Counted from the stretch's first letter, positions 14,868 through 26,000 are shown. The stretch is 64,000 bases of DNA from Paenibacillus sp. Root444D2 (GCF_001426375.1 NZ_LMEO01000023.1:231592-295591); one strand, 5' to 3'. A program made the numbers and translations. The notes: generated by a model not told the origin, from the sequence alone.

Positions 14868-15323
14868 GTGAAACAGTCCAAAAACGAGTCCAAATTGCAT
14901 AACGTAGGCGGCGCATTCCGGTTCGAGGTAGAGCTTGACGGACTCATCGTCGGCGGTTTTTCTGAAGTAACAGGCATGAAGTCTGAAACGGAGGTTAAGC
15001 CCTTATGGGAAGGCGGCGTGAACACGCACCCCCACTATATGATCGAACATACGAAGTATCCTAATATTGTGCTAAAAAGAGGCATCACCACTTCCAGCGA
15101 GCTCTGGGAATGGTACAATGGTGTCGCCCAAGGCAAAATAAAGCGTAAAAATGGCTCCATTATTTTACACAACCAGGCAGGTACGGAGATGTGTCGATGG
15201 AATTTTTTTAGTGCTTTTCCTGTGAAATGGAACGGACCTGATTTGAATGCCAGCAGCGGTAACGTAGCTATCGAGTCGATCGAGCTGGTGCATGCCGGTT
15301 TGAAAACTATTTTCAAAAAATAA
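14868..15323 (+). CDS. eCIS inner tube protein 2 (gp19-like, tube initiator)
   Basis: 151 residues, start GTG preceded by GAGGTGAG. It has the same fold signature as tube 1 (GGAFRFEVELDGLIVGGFSEVTG ... GNVAIESIELVHAGL) but a longer N-terminus. In Afp/PVC such second tube proteins (Pvc5-like) form the layer that joins tube and baseplate. It lies 7 bp after the DUF6760-like ORF. Confidence 0.92.
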   Translation: MKQSKNESKLHNVGGAFRFEVELDGLIVGGFSEVTGMKSETEVKPLWEGGVNTHPHYMIEHTKYPNIVLKRGITTSSELWEWYNGVAQGKIKRKNGSIILHNQAGTEMCRWNFFSAFPVKWNGPDLNASSGNVAIESIELVHAGLKTIFKK

Positions 15324-15343
15324 GTGTGCTCAAACTCAGTAAA

Positions 15344-15387
15344 TGCTTACGATGCTAGTTTTTCTGGAGAAAAACTTTTAGGGGGAT
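15344..15387 (+). promoter_or_regulatory. Hairpin + Shine-Dalgarno element, copy 1
   Basis: TGCTTACGATGC followed by the perfect hairpin AGTTTTTCT-GG-AGAAAAACT (15357-15376), then TTTTAGGGGG as ribosome binding site. Related elements occur at 57372-57413 and 61054-61096 in front of unrelated genes. Confidence 0.6.
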
Positions 15388-15392
15388 TGTTT

Positions 15393-18300
15393 ATGAAATC
15401 TCGACAATCGCATAAACCCCGAGTGAAGAGAACCAAGGGCATATTGCAGATTTCTGCTGCTAGCAGTAGTTCTGCAGGACGTGCAGCCAGGGAGTCTAAA
15501 CAGTTTGCATCCGGCATTATGGGCAAATACGGATTTTGGCGTAACAACTATTTAGGGTTGTTAGCTCTTATTTTTAAACAAAAAGGAATTCTTACGGATA
15601 AAGAATTATCGGCCTTAACGGATTCGAATGATCAATCTTGGGTTATCCAGTTACAACTGCAGCTGCAAAGCTTGCAGCATCCCGAATCAGCACCGCTTAT
15701 TACGAAAAAGCAAACGATTCGTCAGTTACAACAGTTGATTGCGAATAGTGGTTACAGGCTTCCTTCACGGACGACTGTTGATCATTTTTCAAGCCAATCG
15801 GATTCACAATCGTCTCACCAACAGATGCCAATGCTTGCTGACAAGCAGAGTAAGAAAAAAGGACGAAAAGGCAAAAAGAACGCGGAACAATCTGTAAATC
15901 AAATAAATCTTCAAGCTGCTGCAACTCATGAGCTTTTTGGTGAGAAGCAGGCGATGCCGCCAAAGAAATCAAATTCATTTAACTACGTTAACAAAGGGAA
16001 TTCACCGTTAATCCAGCGGTCTATTCGGCAGATTACCGCTTCCATTGGGATGCTTTCTCATGCCCAAAGCAGTAACCCGAATCAACAATCGCACTCGGTG
16101 AATAGACCTCAACATACAAATTTACATACGCAGCGCTCAAACGTGCATAGAGCTGCACCTATGGATAATCATGTGCAAGTAGTCAAACATGTGGGTGCTA
16201 TTCGGCATACATCGCAATGGATAGAGCAGTTCCAAGAGGGGAAAGCGAGCGATGCTTTACCTGATGCCAAGGCTGGTCATTCTGCAATTGCTCCTTCTGT
16301 GGTATCTACAATTGGGATGCAGCCTTCTTATCAGCATGCTGCCAAGCTCTATTTAAATGGTGTGGGCCAAATACAAACGCTGCATGAGCAAAGACCTCCG
16401 CAGTATAATCACTCATTGCCTAAGCTTGGTGAGGGGCCTTTTTCGAAATCGGAAGCATCTGCTTCTGTGCATTTTATTAGGAGCTTACTTGTCAGAAATG
16501 CGGGTAATGCCAGTGATGAGGAGTATGTTTCGGCAACTGCTCTATTGACGCCAATAGGCGAGCCGAAGAGTAATGGGAAACTAAATCGTAAAGAAAAAGC
16601 TTCAACTGCTAAAGGTTATCTGGCTGCTAGTCAGCAACCATTAGCTATTAATGCAGCGCGGTTGACTTCAACTTTACCTTTTGCTATGCATGCTTCCACA
16701 TCAAGGGGAGCCCGGCAGAGTGTGCCGCATGTATGGCGTAAGACGAATGAGCAAGTAGAAGGTTTTGGACAAGAGCGACTAACAGATCAAGTGCATCAAG
16801 ATGACGCTTTGGCTTTGGTGAGAAGGCAAGAGCAAGTGGATCTAGTAGAGCGAATTCGCGAGCTGGAGCAGGAAAGAGTGCAAGTGCAAACGCAGGAACG
16901 ATTGCAGGAGCGGGATCAGGGTAGCGAGCAAGGGCGAGAACGAGTGCAAGATCAGGTGCAAGATCAGGTAGAAGATCGAGTGCAAGGTCAGATGCAAGAA
17001 CAAGTAGAAGATCGAGTGCGAGTGCGAGTACAGAAACAAGTAGAGGAACTTGTACAAAAGCAAGAACAAGAACAGTTGCAAGAACGGCTGCGAGGGCAAG
17101 AACAGGGAATATCGCAGGAATGGGATCGAGCCCAAGAGAATGAGCAGATTCAAGTGCATAATCAGGTGCAAAATCAAGCTCTGGATCAAAAACAGGATCA
17201 ACTGGATCAGGTACAGGATCAAGCGATTCAAAAACCAAACCATGATCAAGTACGGAATCAAGTGCAGCTAGAAGAAAATAAACACCAATCAGTGCAGCTA
17301 GAGACAAACACTTCTGCGGGTCAAAAGCTTGAGTTGGGGGCTGGGCAGCAGCGATTTTCGGAAGCTATCTCATTTGAAAATTGGGAAACTCGTTCAAGCA
17401 CGCGTGAGGGTAGCAAGAGAAATCGAGGCTGGTCTATGATGGAACGCCTCATCAAGCTAGTTACTAAGCAAGTGGCTGAGCAGGGTATTGGTGCAACTCC
17501 ACGTGCAGCAGCTGCTTTTCCTTCCCAGATACATAGAAAACCTAGTGTGATGGAAAATGGACTAGACTCAGTTGTGAAAATTCAAAGCAATGAGAAATTG
17601 CTGAAGCAGTTGGTCCAACGACAAAAACATAGACAAAACTCTTCTAATGATTCATTTGTTGGGAGTATGCATACAGTTCCACAAAATAAATTAAAGGTGA
17701 TCTTCGATCATCAAACAATGACAACTCACATTTCGCGGATTATGCGGAGGGAGAATATCGTGCAAAGTAGTGCTGATAAGCCCCTTTCTATCGCGAGATC
17801 GGCTGCAAATCCGAGTCCCCGTGAGGGATACCGAGCTAGCTTGCAAGCCAGTTCTTTTTTACAAGATTCACAGCGTGTCCTCCGAGCTGCTTCGAAACCT
17901 GAAGAGCAAGATGAAACAAGCATAAAAACGGGGAGGAATTTCCCGGTAGCTACGAGGTCAGCGATACTTAGGGACCGGACCTTAGATTCGCTGGGTGCTA
18001 TGAAGCCGCTTGAGGGATACCGAGCTAGCTTGCAAGCCAGCTCGCGTATGCAGCTGCAAGAAGTTGGGCGTGTATTTCGCAAGCCGGCAGGGACCGAAGT
18101 AAATAGTGAGCTAAGGAAGCAACAATCTGCGACACAAGAGGAAGAAAAACAAACTCCTGTGCGAAGCATACGCTCTACTCCAACTTTAGCTTCTGAACTA
18201 GCTGCAAAAATGGCCGAAACCAGTGTCAAAAAAATAGGAACAAATCTGAACTTTGCATCAGGACTTAAAAGGAAAGCTTATTCTGAGAATCAACTTGAAT

Positions 18301-20081
18301 TTGATGGTATTCGTGCTAGCCTGCCAGCTAGTGCTGGTGCTCTTAAGCAGGAGGCTCGGCGGATTTTTCGGACTCCTGTTGAGTCAGCAGGTTCGGGACA
18401 GTTAGAAGAGGGCAGACAACAGGCAAGGTTGAACGAAGATAGATTCGGGACTAAGTCGCAGGAGGGCATACCCTCCCAAAGTTTAGCTTCTGAGATAGCT
18501 ACAAAGGTAATTGAAAGCAGTTTGAAGAAGATTGGTCCTAGTCTTACTGTGAATGCAGGTCAAATAGGTGTACATCGCAGCTTCTCCCGTGATACTGAGT
18601 TATCAGAGCCAGCTTTCATTCGTGCCATTTGGAGGCAAGCTGAAAAAGGGCCGATAGATGAAACCGGAACGAATATAGAGGCAGTTAGGGGAACCATCCG
18701 AGAAAGAGCCAATAAAAAGGTTGGTAACACGCCTAGTAGCAAAGTTAGTAATGAAGTTAGTAACAAAATTAGTAATGACAATACAAGTGATGAAATAACG
18801 ACCCATCCCTTGCTGGAACTTGTTAGAGGAACCATAAGCCGGGCACCCGTGGACATGGTAAGAAGAACAGGCGGTCCGACGGGAATCGATCGAGTAAGAG
18901 TACAGCAAGCAGCGATACAAAGAAAGATCGATTCCGAGGTAATGACGACGATTCGAACAGGGATAGGCGAAGCCAGACAACCGATGACTCAAACGGGGAC
19001 GGGGGAAGCAATGACCCGACAGATGAAGAGTCGGACAAGTCAAGGAGAAGCCGGGCAAACAGCGGATGTTCGCACAGGTGCAAGAAAAACCAGTAAAACG
19101 TTGGATTATCGAGCAGCAGGCGAAGAGGTTGCTGGGCAGACGACGAGTCAGACCGGCCGAGCCGTTTGGCGCAGGGCGCAAGTCGAGCATGTTCAGAGAC
19201 AAGTCACTGTCGATGACAGCGAGCGCGAGCTGCAGGGAGGGAATGGTTCGGAGAATCGAGTGGAAGCTGGAGGCTTGCAGTCAGATTCAGCGGAACGAAC
19301 CATCCGAGCTAGAGTGAGCGCGCTGGAAGAGGAGCGCGCTCAAGGGGTTGAGGCTGCTGCCGCTTCGCAGGCAGCAGGTAGTGTCGGCGGCGCGCGTGCT
19401 GCGCATGCGTCGATAGCTCGCCAGCCCTTGAGCATGACACCGCGTGTCATGCCGATGGTGGCGAGCAGCGCAGGAGCGCTTCGCGCTGCTCCTGCGGGTA
19501 GAGCTGCGGCTTCGCCTGCAGCAGCGATGCACCACCTGCCCGCCCACGGGACGGTCAGCTTCACCCAGGCGGCTGCCATCGGCGGCGCAGCCGCAACAGC
19601 TACAGCTGGCGCTAAGCGTAGCGCCAGCATGACCCACAGCAGCAGCGGAAGCATGGCTGCTGCAACAAAGTCGCTGCCCACGCAGGTGCAGCGGCAAGCA
19701 CCAACCGGCGGCGTGCCGAACGTCGGCGATCCAAACCAAAGCGTGCCGATGACCATCAGCACGCAAGCGGCGAGGCAAATCTCCTTAGCCTCGCAACAGC
19801 AGCAAACCACGCTGGAGCACAAGCAAACTCCAGCCGCAGAGATCAGCAGCGCGTTTGCCGAAGCGCCGCTGGAGATGGACTGGCTGCGCACCAAAGCAAG
19901 CGCAGACGAAGCACCTACCCCAGCAGCGCCGGTTCCTCAGGCGGCGCCGGAGTTAAGTGCGGAGCAGCTGCAGGAGCTGATAAAACAGCTCCCGCAGCTG
20001 GACATAGCCAAAATCGCGGACAAAGTGTACCGCGAGATTGAGAAAAAGATGAAGTTCGAGCGGCAGCGCCGAGGCATCTAA
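15393..20081 (+). CDS. Very large eCIS repeat/coiled-coil protein, function unknown
   Basis: 1562 residues from ATG at 15393, chosen for AGGGGGATT upstream; an upstream GTG at 15324 reads through the hairpin element and is unlikely. Residues 25-130 are a conserved-looking helical N-terminal domain. Residues 470-635 are an extreme Gln/Glu/Arg/Val heptad-like coiled coil built from 12-bp DNA units such as GTGCAAGATCAG. Residues 810-1050 contain three GYRASLQAS-type repeats (near 811, 872, 972) followed by R-x-FR-P, plus two LASE-A-K---SS-KKIG repeats (near 931, 1030). Residues 1300-1500 are Ala-rich. The C-terminus DIAKIADKVYREIEKKM is well conserved in style. It could be a tape measure, a fibre or a tube-lumen cargo; position and length favour a length-setting or internal role. 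Codon use becomes GC-rich after 19300. Confidence 0.7.
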   Translation: MKSRQSHKPRVKRTKGILQISAASSSSAGRAARESKQFASGIMGKYGFWRNNYLGLLALIFKQKGILTDKELSALTDSNDQSWVIQLQLQLQSLQHPESAPLITKKQTIRQLQQLIANSGYRLPSRTTVDHFSSQSDSQSSHQQMPMLADKQSKKKGRKGKKNAEQSVNQINLQAAATHELFGEKQAMPPKKSNSFNYVNKGNSPLIQRSIRQITASIGMLSHAQSSNPNQQSHSVNRPQHTNLHTQRSNVHRAAPMDNHVQVVKHVGAIRHTSQWIEQFQEGKASDALPDAKAGHSAIAPSVVSTIGMQPSYQHAAKLYLNGVGQIQTLHEQRPPQYNHSLPKLGEGPFSKSEASASVHFIRSLLVRNAGNASDEEYVSATALLTPIGEPKSNGKLNRKEKASTAKGYLAASQQPLAINAARLTSTLPFAMHASTSRGARQSVPHVWRKTNEQVEGFGQERLTDQVHQDDALALVRRQEQVDLVERIRELEQERVQVQTQERLQERDQGSEQGRERVQDQVQDQVEDRVQGQMQEQVEDRVRVRVQKQVEELVQKQEQEQLQERLRGQEQGISQEWDRAQENEQIQVHNQVQNQALDQKQDQLDQVQDQAIQKPNHDQVRNQVQLEENKHQSVQLETNTSAGQKLELGAGQQRFSEAISFENWETRSSTREGSKRNRGWSMMERLIKLVTKQVAEQGIGATPRAAAAFPSQIHRKPSVMENGLDSVVKIQSNEKLLKQLVQRQKHRQNSSNDSFVGSMHTVPQNKLKVIFDHQTMTTHISRIMRRENIVQSSADKPLSIARSAANPSPREGYRASLQASSFLQDSQRVLRAASKPEEQDETSIKTGRNFPVATRSAILRDRTLDSLGAMKPLEGYRASLQASSRMQLQEVGRVFRKPAGTEVNSELRKQQSATQEEEKQTPVRSIRSTPTLASELAAKMAETSVKKIGTNLNFASGLKRKAYSENQLEFDGIRASLPASAGALKQEARRIFRTPVESAGSGQLEEGRQQARLNEDRFGTKSQEGIPSQSLASEIATKVIESSLKKIGPSLTVNAGQIGVHRSFSRDTELSEPAFIRAIWRQAEKGPIDETGTNIEAVRGTIRERANKKVGNTPSSKVSNEVSNKISNDNTSDEITTHPLLELVRGTISRAPVDMVRRTGGPTGIDRVRVQQAAIQRKIDSEVMTTIRTGIGEARQPMTQTGTGEAMTRQMKSRTSQGEAGQTADVRTGARKTSKTLDYRAAGEEVAGQTTSQTGRAVWRRAQVEHVQRQVTVDDSERELQGGNGSENRVEAGGLQSDSAERTIRARVSALEEERAQGVEAAAASQAAGSVGGARAAHASIARQPLSMTPRVMPMVASSAGALRAAPAGRAAASPAAAMHHLPAHGTVSFTQAAAIGGAAATATAGAKRSASMTHSSSGSMAAATKSLPTQVQRQAPTGGVPNVGDPNQSVPMTISTQAARQISLASQQQQTTLEHKQTPAAEISSAFAEAPLEMDWLRTKASADEAPTPAAPVPQAAPELSAEQLQELIKQLPQLDIAKIADKVYREIEKKMKFERQRRGI

Positions 20082-20146
20082 TTATTTCCATCGTGAATCG
20101 TTAATAACGTTAAGTATATAGATAAAAGCAGAAAGGACAGACACCT

Positions 20147-20773
20147 ATGGCGCTCAAGAAAGCAATGATTATCGTTCACAAGGGAAGCAAAACAGAAAAT
20201 GTACAAGTGATGTTCAATCCGGGTGAATATAAATTAGACACGAATAACAGCTATTCTTGGAAAACAGTGCCGGGTCTGTCCATGCCCATCGCTCAATTTG
20301 TGAGCGGAGGGACAACGACGCTGACCATGGATTTTTATTTTGACACCTACGAAAAAGGGACGGACGTTCGTCTGCTTACGAAGAAAATCTCAGGTCTTCT
20401 GGATGTCGAAAAGGAGATCCATGCACCGCCGCTTTGCAGGTTTGTTTGGGGTTCACTGGATTTCAAGGGAGTTGTTGTGGGTGTTAATCAGCACTTCACG
20501 ATGTTTCTGGAAACCGGAGTTCCGGTTCGTGCCAAGCTTAGCGTGACCTTTAAATCCACGTTGAGCAAGAAAGACCAGCTTAAGCAGATTCCACGCCATT
20601 CGTCCGACCGGACGAAGCTGAAGATGCTGAATCAAGGGGAACAGCTTTGGATGATTGCTGCAACGGAATATGAGGATCCAACCTTATGGCGAGAAATCGC
20701 CAAAGCCAATCAGATTGATAATCCAATGAAAGTCGCAACGGGGCGCCGCATTTCAGTCCCGAGGCTGGATTAA
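20147..20773 (+). CDS. eCIS LysM-containing tube/baseplate protein (Pvc7-like)
   Basis: 208 residues. Residues 1-150 form the tail-tube-like domain seen in CIS proteins (VQVMFNPGEYKLDTNNSYSW), and the C-terminus is a LysM-like module (LNQGEQLWMIAATEYEDPTLWREIAKANQI then RRISVPRLD). Its counterparts (Afp7/Pvc7, T4 gp53-like LysM) sit in the baseplate and fix the hub to the wedges. Ribosome binding site AAAGGA, ATG start. It overlaps nothing and the next gene begins 4 bp later. Confidence 0.92.
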   Translation: MALKKAMIIVHKGSKTENVQVMFNPGEYKLDTNNSYSWKTVPGLSMPIAQFVSGGTTTLTMDFYFDTYEKGTDVRLLTKKISGLLDVEKEIHAPPLCRFVWGSLDFKGVVVGVNQHFTMFLETGVPVRAKLSVTFKSTLSKKDQLKQIPRHSSDRTKLKMLNQGEQLWMIAATEYEDPTLWREIAKANQIDNPMKVATGRRISVPRLD

Positions 20774-20777
20774 GCCG

Positions 20778-21866
20778 ATGCCCTTAGAATTAGAAACGAG
20801 CTCTTTTCCCTATGACGACTTGGCCAAAAAGTACAAAGATTTTTATGCGCCGTCCTATCTAATTAGCGTAGATGGAACGAAAATATCGGACACGATTGCC
20901 ATTGATATTCTTCGCGTTGAAACGTCGATCGATGGAACGGCAGACTCCTTTTCATTTCGTATTGCAAATGCGTACGATATTACAAATAACGAGTTCCAAT
21001 GGCTGTCTACGTTCTCTTTAGGCAAAGCCATTGAGATCAGTTTAGGTTATGTAGACAAAATGACCGCTGTATTTTCGGGACATATTACATCGGTTGTTGT
21101 TGATTTCCCGGAAGAGGGTGCTCCTGGCCTCGTCGTGCGGGGAATGGACATTTCTTATCTCATGATGAAAGGGACTAAGTCTCGCTCGTGGAATAAGAAG
21201 AAATACAGTGATGTTGTTGAGGAAATCGCCAAAACGTATGGCTTCAAAACACATATTGATGCAACGACGACGGAATTTCCTGCGCTTTCGCAGAGTCAGA
21301 TTAATGACTATCACTTTATTCAAAATTTAGCTAATTTGGTTAACTATGATTTCTTTGTTGTGGGGAAGAACTTATATTTCCGTAAGCCGCTCACAGCGAT
21401 GACAGCATTGATGACGCTAGAAATGGGGAAAACCCTCCGTAGCTTAATGATTGATATGAATTTAGCTGAGCAAATCACGGGTGTAACCGTTCGGGCATGG
21501 GATAATAAAGAGCTGAAAGTGATCGAAGGTAAATCAGCCAGCATAACGAAGCTGGGTTCAAATAGCAAGACGGGCAAGGATATCTTGGCATCTAAAGGTG
21601 ATTTCGTCGAGCATATGTACACGAATGTGTACTCGGTGGAAGAAGCGAAAAGCTATGCGAATGCGATCCTGAATCGCCGGGCAATGAAGCTGATTAGCGG
21701 TAACGGGGAATGTATTGGGATTCCAGAGATTCGCGCCGGCCGATACATCAAACTTAGTGGTGTTGGGAAATCATTCGACCAGCCTTACTATATTACCGGG
21801 GCTACACACATTTTTGACGATGAAGGCTATACAACACGGTTTCAGTTGGGAGGAAATGCGGTCTAA
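20778..21866 (+). CDS. eCIS baseplate hub, phage late control gpD-like (Pvc8 N-part)
   Basis: 362 residues with the gpD/gp27-like hub fold: early FSFRIANAYD, central WNKKKYSDVVEEIAKTYGFKT and a C-terminal LISGNGECIGIPEIRAGRYIKLSGVG segment. In many CIS the hub and spike are one VgrG-like protein; here they are split into this gene and the next, which overlaps by one base (TAATG). Confidence 0.92.
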   Translation: MPLELETSSFPYDDLAKKYKDFYAPSYLISVDGTKISDTIAIDILRVETSIDGTADSFSFRIANAYDITNNEFQWLSTFSLGKAIEISLGYVDKMTAVFSGHITSVVVDFPEEGAPGLVVRGMDISYLMMKGTKSRSWNKKKYSDVVEEIAKTYGFKTHIDATTTEFPALSQSQINDYHFIQNLANLVNYDFFVVGKNLYFRKPLTAMTALMTLEMGKTLRSLMIDMNLAEQITGVTVRAWDNKELKVIEGKSASITKLGSNSKTGKDILASKGDFVEHMYTNVYSVEEAKSYANAILNRRAMKLISGNGECIGIPEIRAGRYIKLSGVGKSFDQPYYITGATHIFDDEGYTTRFQLGGNAV

Positions 21867-22591
21867 TGTTTAAAACTCCCGATATTACCTTAGGTGGCGT
21901 GTCTGATTTTGCCAGTCAGAAATTTGGCGGCGTCATGGTCGCCATTGTAACGAATAACACCGATCCTGATAAAATGGGTCGAGTGAAGCTCAAGCTTTCC
22001 ATGCAGGAAACGGAGACCGAAACGGATTGGGTCCGCATCGCGACGTTAATGGGCGGTAAGGAAATGGGCAGTCTCTTTATACCTGAGGTAGGGGATGAAG
22101 TCTTAGTCGCTTTCCATCTGGGAGAGCTGCGAATGCCTTTCGTCATCGGCACGCTGTGGAATCCGAAGAATAAGCCGCCTGCGCCCGCGGATAAAAATGA
22201 TTTGCGCATGATTAAATCACGCTCCGGACATGAGCTCTCTTTTAACGATAAAAGCGGTGATGAGAGCATGAAGATTAAGACGAAAAAAGGCCAAATTATT
22301 GAGTTGAAGGATAAGGATGAGAGTATTTCGATCGCGGATTCAAGCGGGAATAACAAGATATTGATCAAGGGCGGCTCGGCCAATGAAATTTCGGTTGTGA
22401 GCCAAACCTCGAAGATCACCTTGAACGCCAAAGGCGAGGTCAGCATTGAGAGCACGAAGGAAATCAAAATCAAATCCACTCAAATCAGTATAGAGGCTTC
22501 TGCCACGATGGCCCTGAAGGCTGGGGCAACACTGGATCTGAAGTCCGACGGTATCATTAATATTAAGGGCAGTATGGTCAAAATCAATTAA
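21866..22591 (+). CDS. eCIS spike/baseplate protein V (gp5/VgrG C-part)
   Basis: 241 residues. Residues 20-110 carry the gpV OB-fold (VAIVTNNTDPDKMGRVKLKL ... WNPKNKPPAP). Residues 120-241 are short alternating beta repeats (ITLNAKGEVSIESTKEIKIKS) expected to form the triple-stranded beta-helix needle. A separate PAAR tip gene was not seen nearby. Confidence 0.92.
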   Translation: MFKTPDITLGGVSDFASQKFGGVMVAIVTNNTDPDKMGRVKLKLSMQETETETDWVRIATLMGGKEMGSLFIPEVGDEVLVAFHLGELRMPFVIGTLWNPKNKPPAPADKNDLRMIKSRSGHELSFNDKSGDESMKIKTKKGQIIELKDKDESISIADSSGNNKILIKGGSANEISVVSQTSKITLNAKGEVSIESTKEIKIKSTQISIEASATMALKAGATLDLKSDGIINIKGSMVKIN

Positions 22592-22594
22592 CGA

Positions 22595-23011
22595 GTGGAG
22601 CGTGACGAGGTGTCGGAAGCATTTTTGGGACGAGGCTGGAAATTCCCCATTCAGGTCGATCCTGCAACAGGGCGAATCCGAATGTCTGAGTATGAGGAAG
22701 ACATCGCCGAAGCGATCCGTGTTATTCTGGGGACCACACAAGGGGAGCGGGTTATGCGCCCGAGCTTTGGGTGTGGCGTTCAGGAATTTATTTTCGGATT
22801 AACGGACGATACAACGCTTCATTTGCTCCAAAGTAATATCGAGGAAGCCATTCGGAACTGGGAACCTAGGGTTCATGAAGTTGATGTACAAGCCATACCG
22901 GAAGCAGATGACCCTGCTAAGGTGATGATTCATATTTCTTATTTGGTACGTACGACCAATAACTTATTTAACCAAGTCTATCCGTTTTATTTATTTGAAG
23001 GATCGAAATAG
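22595..23011 (+). CDS. eCIS baseplate wedge gp25/gpW-like (Pvc9)
   Basis: 138 residues. Family motifs: LGRGWKFPIQVD near the N-terminus, EDIAEAIRVILGTTQGERVMRPSFGCGV centrally, and VHEVDV. It should initiate sheath assembly on the baseplate. Two GTG codons (22595 and 22610) can serve as start; the first is listed. Confidence 0.93.
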   Translation: MERDEVSEAFLGRGWKFPIQVDPATGRIRMSEYEEDIAEAIRVILGTTQGERVMRPSFGCGVQEFIFGLTDDTTLHLLQSNIEEAIRNWEPRVHEVDVQAIPEADDPAKVMIHISYLVRTTNNLFNQVYPFYLFEGSK

Positions 23012-23062
23012 AGAGGCTGGCTGCGGAAGCGATGACGATACGTACAGAGAGGAGGTGGAGCT

Positions 23063-26000
23063 GTGCAACCTCCCAAAATTGATTCCAGAGATTTACCCGA
23101 TTTGATCGCGCAAATGAAGGAAATGGCGCCGTACTATACGCCGGAGTGGCGGTTCACGCCTGAAAATCCGGACCCGGGTTCCGCATTGTTCTTGATGTTT
23201 GCTGATATGTTTCAAGACAATATCAAACGGTTGAACCGAGTGCCTACGAAAAATTTGATATCGTTCCTCAACATGTTTGATGTGACGCTGCTTCCGGCAC
23301 GTCCTGCTCGAAGTTACTTAACGTTTGCCCTTAACGAGGGTACGAAGGAGTCCGTGTTCATCTCGGCAGGCACGCAAGTCGCCGCTGCAGCAGAAGAAGG
23401 CAGTATCCTGTATGAGACAGCACGTAGTAGCTTGTTGACACCCGCGTTACTAACAGATGTATACATGACGAGCCGTAAACAGGATATGATCATTCGCATA
23501 TCTGATGAGTTCGTCACGGCATCTCGGCAAGGATATGCAGCGCCGACGGCGCTTTTCCGTTTGCAGGATGGCGACAATTTGCAGGAGCATGCCATTTATT
23601 TGGAGCACAGCTCTCTTTTCACCGTGTATAATACGGCTCGTATTGAAATCGAATTCCGTAACTCGAAGCGACGTTTTGATGAACTTTCGATGTCCAACCA
23701 ATTGGCGGATCCCGAGCTAACCGAGTGGCTGTATGCCACAGCGGAAGGCTGGAAGGCTTTTGACCACGTAGAGGCTAAGGGGAATCGGGTTATTTTAATG
23801 AAAGCAGTGGCAGGTGAGATTGCTCTGCGAGAAGTGAACGGGACATCCGGACGCTGGATACAATGCCGTTTAAAGCCGCTCATAAGCGGAGGTAAAACGC
23901 TGGCTGACAGCAAACTGTCCATGGACCATATTTCATTTAAAACGGATTATGTCGATACACTGGAAACAGGCGGCGTTCGGCCTGATCAGATGTTTTACAA
24001 TGATATTGGTGCGGATCCATCGGGGTTTTATCCATTTGGTGATCAGTTTGCACTTTATGGTTCTTTTTACATCGGGAGTCAGGAAGTATTTACGAAAAAA
24101 GACGGCGATATTAAACTGAGCTTTGGGCTGCAAGCGATTCAGAATCGGTTTCAGCCGGAGCTGACGGAACAAGTCGATTGGAAAATGGTAATGAAAAAAT
24201 CCAAGTTCGATAAGCCGCCAGTTACGCACGTCACCGTTATGGAGGTTGCTTGGGAGTATTGGAATGGGGCAACTTGGTTGCGTCTGGATGTGGGGAAGGA
24301 AGCAGAAAAGCTGTTTTATTATCCGCAGGAGCAGAAGGTGCGTAAAGAAATTAACTTCCGCTGTCCGGCTGATCTAGAAGCGACTTATGTGAACGGCAAT
24401 GAAAACTGCTGGATCCGAGCGAGGATTTTACATATTGAGAATGCGTATGTGGCGCAAGCGATCTACCTTTCACCTTGGGTGGATGATGTATCCTTAACTT
24501 ATCAGTATGATGATCGTTTGTACCCAGCCGAACGTTGTTTAGCACTAAATAATACGGTGTTTGAGGATCGGACTCGGCATAGCCGTCAGTTAGAGGGCGG
24601 GTTTGAGCCCTTTCAACCGTTGGAGGGCCGTCATCCAGCCTTGCATCTTTCTTTTGATACACCGCCGGTTAAAGGCCCAATATCGATGTTCGTTTCGGTG
24701 AAACAGCAGCGTTTCTCGGAGCAGGACATGCCATTACTTGAATGGGAGTATTTGCGAGCCGGTTTGATACCGGGAAGCCATGCTGAATGGGCAGCACTCA
24801 AGGTTATCGATGATACGAACGGTTTGACCCAGAGCGGTACCGTGCAATTCGTTGGTCCATCTGATTTTGCAGGAGCGTCGTTGTTTGGAAAAGAAGGTTA
24901 CTGGATTCGCGCTGTTAATCGTGATGATAAATATGATGATAGTTCCGGTCGGATACAAATTCCTACCATTCAGGGTCTCTACATGAATACGGTTCAAGTG
25001 CTTCAGCAGGAGACGATCATCGGGGAAATTCCCGATTCCAAAGGGCTGGAAGAAACGGAATACCAGCTAGCCAGAAGCGGTATTGTCTCCGAAGAGGTCT
25101 GGGTGGATGAGACGGAGTTTGTGACAGAAGAGGAAATCGCTGAGTACGAACGTGCAGGAGTGCCTCTTATGGAGATTAGTCGGGATTCCGAGGGGAATTT
25201 ACTTCAGCTTTGGGTTCGCTGGACATCGGTTCGCCAGATGGCGGATTCGGGCAATCGAGATCGCCATTATATGATCGATCGTACGTTTGGACGTATTCGT
25301 GTAGGTGACGGTATCCATGGCATGCGTCCGCCAAAAGGTGGTCTGGAGCAGCTGAAGGTAACTTATCAAGTTACGTCAGGACAAATCGGAAACGTAGGGG
25401 CTCGGCAAATTAACCAGATGCAGGACTCTATTGCGTTTGTCGGTGAGGTTTATAACCCAGAACCAGCGTCAGGCGGCTGCCAAGCTGAAAAGCTGGAGTC
25501 GGCCTTGCAGCGCGGACCAGAAATGCTGAAACATCGAGACCGAGCTGTATCGTCCAAAGATTACGAATGGCTGGCACGTGAGGCGTATCCGAACATTGCA
25601 AAAGTCACATGTATTCCTAATCGTAACGCCTATATGCACAAAGAAATTGGGGCTATGACTTTAGTGGTACTGCCAAAAGAAGGGCAGAAGGGAAGCTCCT
25701 CGTTTCCAGAACTGAAGAAGCAGGTAGAGAGGTATATTCTACAGCGGGCTTCCAGCCTTGTTGCATTTCCGGAACGGCTTCAAGTGATTGAGCCGGTCTA
25801 TATGGAAATTTCCGTTTCGGCGATCGTTGCAGTTGAGGGAATGGACGCTGTAGTAGCTACCGAAATTCAGGCTTTGGAGAAGTTGAACAGATTCCTCGAT
25901 CCGCTAACCGGCAATTTCGACGGCAAAGGCTGGCAAATTGGTCAACAAATCCACCCTTCCGTTTTCTACGCGTTGTTGAAATCAATTCGAGTAATCAGTC

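Noticed and set aside
16684-17307. 207-codon minus-strand ORF opposite the coiled-coil region
   Set aside because: The 12-bp repeats on the plus strand remove stop codons on the other strand; the translation is a low-complexity Leu/Ala/Pro/Asp string.
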